NCBI GenBank assembly: GCA_012845835.1 | Contig: JABAKD010000029.1 | Span: 3,506,844 to 3,570,843, forward strand | Reading direction: 5' to 3' | Origin: Undaria pinnatifida | Lineage: Eukaryota > Sar > Phaeophyceae > Laminariales > Alariaceae | Length of the DNA: 64,000 nucleotides | Shown here: positions 56,318-64,000 of the stretch, piece after piece | How the letters are laid out: the number at the start of each line of letters is the position of its first letter | How positions within the stretch are numbered: the stretch's first letter is position 1 | The notes under the pieces: generated by a model | Databases searched by the model: none | The model's input: the letters and a program-made list of their open reading frames with translations, nothing else | What the model was told of the DNA's origin: nothing | Translations under genes and position numbers: made by a program

Positions 56318-59300
56318 ATGCCTCGCCCGAACAGCTCCCGAGGTCTCCAAGAACTCCTCGACGAGTTCGAACCCGCGCTGCTGGACACCCAGCTGGCGGA
56401 CCTTTGGAGGCAGGAGGCGAAGCACCATTTCGAGTGAGTGACGCTCGTGGTCGGCCTTATTGTCTTTTTTTTGCCTCGATGTACGCGCATGTGTGAGTTT
56501 CAGGAAGCGTATCTGTCGCGGCTTGCCCTCCGAGTACATGGCATCGCTTTTTAATTGCTTGTTTTTTTCCCGACTCACGCGGGAAACTAGAGCTGGGAAA
56601 CGACACCACGGGCAAACGCGCTGCACTTTTCCAATTATGGCGTGTTCATTGCTGTTGTTACAAGTTATCTTCCTTTAGGACCCGGGTAATTGTAACCAAA
56701 TAAATGACCGTCGAGTGAGCGCGATACTCTTCAAGCATCCAGGAAGAGCTATCAGGATGTGAGCGTGCAGGGGTACACGAGCGTCGCCATCACCCTTCGC
56801 GCGTTTGTGCCGTACAAGCAGCCCGTTTGCATTGTTGCAGGCTCAGGCACGTCCCCTACCGTTAAAATCCAGGTTGCCCCGTGTGGCCGATGCTAAAACC
56901 ACACTGTAGTTTACGTACGACACGTCTTTTCGTTTCACGCGTGATACGATAGAGGTCGCGCACTCTTTTTTAGGCTGGATTTTTTTTTTCTGGGTGACGG
57001 GCTCTTCATCCGGAAAAAAAATCGTCGGAGAAAAAAAAGAAAAAAACATTCATAACAATTATTTTCGTTGTGTACCTACCGTCTCGCCATTGGGTTGCTC
57101 ATTGGGTGGCAAAATAGAGCTCCTCAAGTGAAGCGCCTCAGAAGGAAAATAGGACACATCTACCAAGTAATGTGCCCGTTCAAACCCTGAAGGGGCAAAT
57201 AGGTTTGTGTGGGATCGGCCAGCATCCATTCCGCTCTTATGGTTGGGTTGCTTTATGTTTGTCCCCTGGTGGCGCTTGATGGCAGGACACAGTGGTGCCT
57301 ATTCAAGTCGGCGTCGAAAATTGTTTTTCGTGTTTTGGAACGGTCCGCCCCCATCGCCGCGCCTCGAGAGACCTCTAGTGCGGGTTAAATTATTTCGTGC
57401 CCCCCCTCTCCACCCCCGCTTCCTGTTATCCTGTGCCACGTCGCTATTTGGTGTAAAGCTATCACCAAACCATGTTGTTAATAGGAGACCGCACTTTTAT
57501 GTGTGTGCTCAGCAGCAAACCCCCTCTGCCGATCAACAGCTTAGACCACCACACCAGGAGTACACGTACAAATATAGGCGAGTGGGGTGCAAAACGCCTC
57601 GCCCGCCCCGCTAATCTGGTATTAATTTGTTTCCGTTGTTGACCCGAAACTCAGCAAAAATGGACTGGCCGCGCCGTTGAGGACACACGAGACGGCCTGG
57701 ACCCCTTTCGAGCAAGAGCCAAAAGTCGCTCTCAACCTGGAGCTGGATGGGGCTTGGGTCGATTCGTCAGCGTCGCCGGGGGGACGGCGGTGGGACACGA
57801 GCAAGGTGAATGGTGGTCGCGGAAAATCGTATCCCCTTGTGCAATCAAGCACCTCGGCGTGTGTTGTTCTTTCGAGCTGCTCTATTAATAGGTTGTGGGG
57901 CAGGGCCTTTCTCTACAGGGCTGCGTTTCTCTGCGGCATGTTTTTCCCCCTGCATTTGCGTGGCCGAGTGGTGTCAAGCTTTTTTTCGTGTGTGTATTTT
58001 CCACGGAGCGGGAGGAAACCGTGAATTGTATCCCAACCGGCGTTTCCTTGGCAAGGCGCTAGCAAATTTCAAACCAATACATGAACAGCAGGGTGGCGGT
58101 TCTGGCATCTCTAGAAGAACCTCTTCTCGTGATGGAAACCGACCACGGGCAGCCCTCCCTCCCTCCCTCCCTCCCTCCCTCCCTCCCTCCCTCCCTACCT
58201 ACCTACCTACCTACCTCTCACTCTCAGATCGTGGTACTCGACGGACTCGTGGACGAAAAACTTTCAAAAGACTTACTCGACTTGGTCACGGAACCAGGGT
58301 GGGCAACCTCACGAGAGGCGGGAGACGGAACAAACAGCAAACAACCGTCGCCCCGAAAGGCGCCGCCGTTGTCCAAGTGGGAGCGCGGGTTGTCTGACGT
58401 CGAGTCGGACACGACCGCGCCGGGGGGGAGGGGGGCCGGCGCCGGGAGCTGGGGTCTAACGAACGACGGCATGGAGTGGCTGTGCCGGGAGGGAAAACAT
58501 CCGGCCGTCGTAGAGGTGGGAGGGTTTGGGGCGCGGGAGAGAGAGACAATCGACCCGATTTTTTTCGTATTTTTGCCAGTTCCGGGAACCAGGTACTGGT
58601 CTGTCTTGACCCTTTCAGAACTGCAGGCGCATTTATTTCGGGGCGAAACACTTGGGAATTAGTGTGCGATGACTATTTCAGTGGGAGCAAAACAGGGAGT
58701 TGGTTGTTCTTTACCAGCGTGTCTTAAGGATTCATTCTAAATTATTTGTTTTGCCTGTAATTCTTGAGGGCCTGATGCGGACCCAACCGATGCAGGTGGC
58801 TGGTGGGTGTGCCTCATAGCATTCGGTGTTGGGAGTTATACTATATTTTGTTCGGTGGGGGGCAGGGGGTTCGACTCGGGGGGCTTGCTTTGGTGAACGG
58901 GGAACCATTTCCGACGCCCGAAACCCCCAAAGAACGTGGAGAGTATAAAATGGGGGGAAATGTGCGTTACTTCGCTACCCTGTTTATGCTTAGGTCTCCC
59001 TTCTCGGGCATTCCGTACCGATCACGACCTTACTCGGTTCGTGTTGCGCCGCCCCGCAGTGTGTGCAGAAGCTAATTATGGCGTCCTCGTGTTTTTGTGA
59101 CTGCTGTCCCTGGCTCAGCGTGTACTAGGAGTCCTACGTGGTGACACATATAATCACGCTCTTTTACTGAACTGAAACAGCATCTGGGGGAAGAAGAGAA
59201 TAATTGCAAGCATTCCAACCAAACCACAAGCAGGTATCGTTTTTGAAAACAGTGCCGTAAAATGTAACGCTCTTGCTGTCAGAAGTCGATGGAGAGGGTT

Positions 59301-62300
59301 TGACCGGTGCTGCCGGTTGATGCTACACGGTGACATAAAATTGAGAAGTATTATTAGGAATCGGGAATCGATAAGAATAGTATGTTGTTTGTTGTTCATA
59401 AGAGAGAATTCGGCGTTATGGTTCATAGTTTATTTTGGCAGAGTACGTACGTAGCTTACTTTGACAGCAGCAGCTGGGATTGTTTGGTTGATCGCGCTTG
59501 TGGAGATATCAAGTGGATACCGCACGGGACGGTGCTGGCAGATTGCTAGAACACGCGAACAGACAGAGCTGTTGTTTACAACTGGACAGCGGTCGCTCAA
59601 TGGACCAGATAATTCGTGATTTCTCCCGCCCACCCACTCTTTTTCTTTCGATGGTGAGGGAACGGAGATATTATGAGGATGTAGATACTATTATCGTATA
59701 ACTGAGGGTATATGTACTTATTTCCTTTTTTTTGCTTTAGTGGCATGCGAGGGTTTATATCACGATATATAGTTTCTCGGAGAAGTTGTGTGGAGGAGTC
59801 AACGGTATTGGACCATTCGGTGTCCTAGTCGTCCGAGAATTCGCACAGTAGAACCCAGACAGTGGAGGGAGGGAGATGTGTTTATGAGCAAAGACATGTG
59901 GGTATGAGGCAGAGTTGGATACTGTGGTAGACATGTCAGTCAGCTGCTCTCCCTCCCAAGCCACAGAAAATGATAATATACCACGCAATTCGAACGATAT
60001 ATACAACAAATAGCACGATTTACGCATGCAGCGTTCGGAATCGCTCCTTTATATATGTATACTGTATACACATGTTGCCGGTCTCTGAAGCAGCCGCCTG
60101 TAGCACTGACTGCTGTCGTTGGCTCAGCGTATCTTGAGGTACTACACGGCAACATAATTAAACAACACCCATTTTAACTGAATAAGCAGCGCTCGGGATC
60201 ACTCCCTCAAATGCGCAGGTGCAGTCCAGACTGTGCAAGCTCTATCCGGACTTCGAGATCTCTCATATGCCGGAAGCTGTCCTCGGCGCCAGCACGCCTC
60301 GTATGGTGGCGAACGCTCCGGTATATGGAGATCATTTTTCGTGGCACGTGGATGCGGATCCGGCAGTGCTTCCCCCCTCGCCTTGGCGGGATTACTTCGG
60401 GACATACACCAACAGGTGCGTGAGAAAGGGACGGTGTCGCCTTTACCGCCGTCCGTGGCGTACCGTGGCGTACGGGCTACTCGGGTGGTGTTGTTATTAT
60501 AGTGGTGTTGGTGTTGGTGGTTTGGTTGATATTGGTGTTAGTGTTGGTGTTGGTGTTGGTGTTTGGTGTTGGTGGTGTTGGTGGTGGTGATGGTGTTAGT
60601 GTTGATGTTCGTGTTTGTGGTGTTGGTGTTGGTGGCGTTGCTGGTGATGTTTTTGGTGTTTTGGTGGGCGGAATAGGGGTGGGGGAACCGGTGTTCTCAC
60701 CGTAGCCTTTGTCGCGCACGCCGAATGTGTTTTTCGCACCCCACACGCTAACAAGGTGCAGGAAACGTTTTCGGTTTCGGCGCGTCGAGGGAACCATTTG
60801 AACAACCATAAAGTGTGTCGCGACCGTGCTTGTGGCACAATTGCGACGAGCGGGCTGTGTGCAGCATCAACCATCACCCACGTGTCGAGGTCGTGTGCCC
60901 CATCAACCATTTGTGTCGATCCAACACCGTGTGGTGGCATAGGCCCCCAGGAAGACGTCGTAAAGCGACTGCTTTGGAGGTGTGCTGCTGTGCAGGGGGT
61001 GGTCTATGGTTTTTCCGCCTTGTCTAGTATGTTTCGCACCGGGCGCCAAAGTTTGTCTAGTCGGATAAACCGGGAGGTACCCGGTAATGTTATACCCCCT
61101 GATGAAAAAACTTCCTCGCGAAAGTTTCCGCGCACAGATCTTGAATGCGGCTAACCGCAGGGATTAGCGGCGTTGCTCGTCCCGTGCCGTCTGCCCGAGG
61201 GAGTGTGTTCCGATCATGCGAGCCGCCGGGGGGGACATCCGAACGCCCTGTTCGGCTAGCTTGTATTTCCGCGGGCGGGGAAGTGGTCGCTCCCCTTAAC
61301 CCGTTTGCCATTGCAAACAGTATCGCGGTCTATCACCGATGGTGTTTTTCCATGAACGTGGGAGCGCTTCCATGGCTAACGATATCGGTTGACGGCAGTG
61401 TTTCCCCTTTGCCGGACAGTCAGCCGTCAAGACACGCCCAGCTCTAAAACTAGAATAGTAAGTCTAACGAGGCCTGGACAGGCGTCAACTCTAGACCGGC
61501 AACCAGACATGTTTTTTTGCAGGAAGGTTAACCCATTCCCGCCTTCCTCGACTCACCCTACCGCACCGAAACCGCGGAAAGCCCGGCATGCCGCTGCTTT
61601 CAACCCTGGTGATAGATAGATATCTCCACGCCGAGTGCCCCCCCTGTATAACCCTTTGCCTTTTTTTTTTTGCAGTCTAATGGCAAGTGCTTTGTCGTTT
61701 TGTCGCCTAAATACGGGTTGCACTTCTCACGAGTTTAATCATTCCCGCATAACCCCGTTTCCACACGTGGAAGTGTGGTGAGCTTAGGTTTTGTTTTCTC
61801 CATCCGCCGAAGGATACAAAAAAACAAATCCCACCGTAAACAAAGGTGTTTTTTCGGTCTATAAATCCATTTTTTTTTTTTCTTTTTCGTGCCCTAAACC
61901 CTAGTGCACTCGCAGATGAAGTTGTTAACCATTTTTATCCCCAAACCCGATTCCGCAGAGAACACGGCATGCCGCTGTTCACCACCCTTCTGATATATCT
62001 CGATGCTGAGTGGCGAAGGGAGTGGGACGCCGAGACGCTCTTCCTCGACGCACCGACGGGCACGGGGGTGTTTGTGCGGCCGCGGGGCGGGCGGGCGGTA
62101 ATGATGGACCAGGACGTGACGCACCGCATCTCTACCCCGTCTCAGGTGACGTGAGCGCTTGAGTATCTGCACGCCGCTCGGTCAGCAGTACTTTCTTGTT
62201 TTGGTTTAATAGATTTCTCATCTCGTGAGCCGCGCCCAGCACGCGCCGATGTCAATGCCGCAACCCGATCCAGAATTCTCCTCCATAATGTGCGGTAACA

Positions 62301-64000
62301 CTAGTCGCACGCGCGCCCCCTGCTCGTCCCCCCTTACCCCCCCTCCCGCGCGCGCGCGTCCGCACGGAACGCCCTTTACAGACCGCGGCAAGACCACGGT
62401 ATAGTCTTGTGTGGAAGCTGGTGTTCTTCCCTCGGTCGCACAGCCGACATGCTCGGCAGAGCATGGGCACGGAATCGTCGACCACTCCTCCCGCCGCCGC
62501 CGCCGCCGCCGCCGCCTCCGCCGCCGCTGCAAGCGACGGCGGCAGTGACACCGAAAGCCCATCGATCGCCCTCCCTGGATGGGGAGAATCCGTGCGGTTT
62601 GGATCGACACAGGGGGCCCGCTCGCCACGCCACGAGGAGCACGACGACGACCACGACCCCCCACCACCACCACCACCACCACCGCCCGGCTCTTCGATGA
62701 CGTCTCCCCCACCCGTCGACCGAAAAAACGAGCTAAACGGAGGGGATTCGTCGCGGACTGCGTCTGACGTTGGCAGCAACGGAGAGAATGCTGAAGCTCT
62801 TGCGGGGTGGGTGGAAAGTGACTGTGACGGGGAAGGGGCGTCGGGGTTGCCCCCTGCGGTCGAGGATCCGCCCATGGTGGAGGTAAAGCCGGTGGGGGCC
62901 AAGGGGATGGGACTGTTTGCTGCCAGGTGGGTGGGTGAGTGGGTGGGTGGGTGGGTGGATGGGTGGGTCGTTGGGTGCGTGATTGGGTAGGTGGGTGGGT
63001 GTGTAGGTGCGTCGGTGAGTGGATGGGTAAGGGTAGGTGGGTGGACGGGTAATGGGTAGGTGGGTGGGTGGGAGTGGTTGGGTGGGTGGCTGGGTAGGTG
63101 GGTGGGTGAGTGGGTGGGTGGGTGGGTGGGTGGGTAGGTGGGTGGGTGAGTGGGTGGGTAGGTGGGCGAATGGGTAAGGCGTAGGTGGTTGGATGGGAGG
63201 GGTAGATGGGTGGGTGGGTAAAGAGTAGGCGAGTGGGTGGGCGAGGAGTAGGTGAGTGGATGGGTAGGGTTTTAGGGATTGGTGCGTTTGCCGTCCGCCT
63301 TTCGTAGCGGTTGACATTGGGAGTTTTGCTGGGTCGCGGGCGAAGAATTTGGGTAGGAGGGTTCAGCGGAGGAGCTGTTGTTGTTGTTGCTGCTAACGGG
63401 GTGAGTCGATTCTCGTCTGTGTTCGCTGAGGTGATGCCGATCGAAGCAAAGCCATATCAATGAGCTCTTGTTATTTTCTCGAGCTGCTTTAAAGCGCGGT
63501 GCTCGCCTGATCGATGAAACCCCACGTGCTCTATCCCGACATTGCCGGTATGCGAGGGTATGGTCAGGGATGCGAAGTTCTATAATATTAAGGCGACAAC
63601 CATACATGACAATGAATACTACCCCCCCCCCTCCCCCCCGCGCGCGCGCCCCCCTTCTGCCTGGTCGGTGAAAACCCGACGTGCTCCGTCCCGGCATAGT
63701 AGGGATGAGAGGGTCTGTCATATGACCATGGCCATGCACAAACTGAGCACACCCCCCCCGCGCGCCCCCCCCCGCTTCCTCCCCCCTCACACTTGTTTTT
63801 TCTTGGTTCGCAGCCCCATTCCGGAGGGTGTGGTTGTTGGTTTTTACACCGGGGAAGCCTTATCAACCTCCGATCTCGACGCCAGATATCCCGACTTCGA
63901 GGGGTCGGAATACGTGATGCAGGTCGGTCCTGACCGATACCTGGACGCGCGAGATCCCGAGCAGTCGGGCATCACCAGGCGAGAGAGACGCGTTGGACAG
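56318..64000 (+). CDS. 2-oxoglutarate/Fe(II) oxygenase fused to a SET methyltransferase domain (3' end outside window)
   Basis: Exons by phase: 56318-56433 (ATG; MPRPNSSRGLQELLDEFEP), 57655-57805, 58228-58515, 60219-60415, 61959-62145, 62382-62926 and 63814 to the window edge. Residues about 150-330 form a prolyl-4-hydroxylase-like double-stranded beta-helix: iron ligands in FSWHVDAD (His228, Asp230) and DVTHRIS (His306), and a 2-oxoglutarate RxS site in RPRYSLVWKLVFFP (Arg319). The same exon continues through a low-complexity linker (poly-Ala, His/Asp, poly-Pro) into VEVKPVGAKGMGLFAA, the SAM-binding start of a SET domain, and exon 7 gives PIPEGVVVGFYTGE and YLDARDP. Expected activity is hydroxylation or demethylation by the first domain and lysine methylation by the second, probably on chromatin; that is inference. 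The catalytic NHS and Tyr of SET lie outside the window. The start could be an inner exon, but no upstream acceptor was found. Confidence 0.8.
56946..57180. mobile_element. MITE-like element, family D copy 4
   Basis: CGTGATACGATAGAGGTCGCG at the left and a decayed CACATCTACCAAGTAATGTG at the right; the internal GAGCTCCTCAAGTGAAGCGCCTCAGAAGGAAAATA stretch matches other family D copies. It lies in intron 1 of the oxygenase-SET gene. Confidence 0.5.
58153..58217 (+). repeat. (CCCT)n-(ACCT)n microsatellite
   Basis: About eleven CCCT units followed by about six ACCT units, ending 10 bp before the acceptor of exon 3 of the oxygenase-SET gene. It serves as an unusually long polypyrimidine tract for that splice site. 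Confidence 0.9.
60488..60660 (+). repeat. (GGTGTT)n-type minisatellite
   Basis: Irregular GGTGTTGGTGGT/GTTAGTGTTGGT units over about 170 bp in intron 4 of the oxygenase-SET gene, strongly G/T on the sense strand. Confidence 0.85.
62927..63270 (+). repeat. (GGGT)n-rich minisatellite in the last visible intron
   Basis: Starting at the donor itself (AG|GTGGGTGGGTGAG), the intron consists for about 340 bp of GGGT units with GGGTA/GGGTGA variants. The donor is thus embedded in the repeat. The sense strand could form G-quadruplexes. C-runs at 63620-63660 and 63750-63780 precede the acceptor at 63811-63813. Confidence 0.9.

Noticed and set aside
56742-56873. Possible extra exon between exons 1 and 2 of the oxygenase-SET gene
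   Set aside because: The frame reads well (KSYQDVSVQGYTSVAITL) and an acceptor is present, but no acceptable GT donor gives the phase required by the exon at 57655, while direct joining of exons 1 and 2 gives a smooth HHFDKNGL.
62218-62902. Long minus-strand frames (164 and 216 codons)
   Set aside because: They are antisense to the low-complexity linker of the oxygenase-SET gene, where GCC, CAC and CCA repeats keep all frames open.
1-64000. CRISPR arrays, bacterial operons, rRNA
   Set aside because: No regularly spaced identical short repeats with unique spacers, no Shine-Dalgarno-led gene strings and no rRNA-like blocks; tandem arrays here have no unique spacers.

Overview
The window looks like nuclear DNA of a brown alga, most likely Ectocarpus or a close relative. 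Three things point there. Genes are split into short exons (40-550 bp) by kilobase-scale GT-AG introns, and the repeat load is heavy. Three separate genes encode the EsV-1-7 cysteine/histidine motif (C-X4-C-X14..16-C-X2-H), a family known to be greatly expanded in Ectocarpus. One protein carries an ER signal followed by a Phe-rich cleavage site, as expected for plastid import in algae with secondary plastids. No bacterial operons, rRNA genes, CRISPR arrays or intact transposase/reverse-transcriptase genes were seen. No intact tRNA gene was seen.

Layout. 1-12 kb is gene-poor: a tRNA-derived SINE (copies at 1-262, 9331-9622 and 13459-13746), fold-back repeats, a small membrane-type ORF (4217-4585) and an Ala-rich ORF on the minus strand (5244-5750) in an A-rich island. 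12.3-21.0 kb is a Qc-SNARE gene on the plus strand whose introns hold several tandem arrays and a retrotransposon gag relic. 21-29 kb is MITE-like elements and tandem repeats. 29.4-45.5 kb holds three EsV-1-7 genes, all on the plus strand, and in each the Cys/His motif is cut by introns. 45.5-53 kb is a dense mixture of dispersed repeats. 53.3-56.1 kb is a probable plastid-targeted protein of unknown function. 56.3 kb to the window end is one long gene that fuses a 2-oxoglutarate/Fe(II) oxygenase (complete HxD...H...RxS set) to a SET methyltransferase domain, cut off by the window edge.

The two strongest discoveries are the oxygenase-SET fusion, shown by one exon (62382-62926) that runs from the last oxygenase strand into the SET domain without a stop, and the EsV-1-7 cluster, which only becomes visible when exons are joined by phase. 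A third theme is that introns of several genes here begin or end with degenerate tandem copies of their own exon junction. All gene models were built by eye from splice signals and reading phase. 5' ends of the SNARE gene and of EsV-1-7 genes 2 and 3 were not found.
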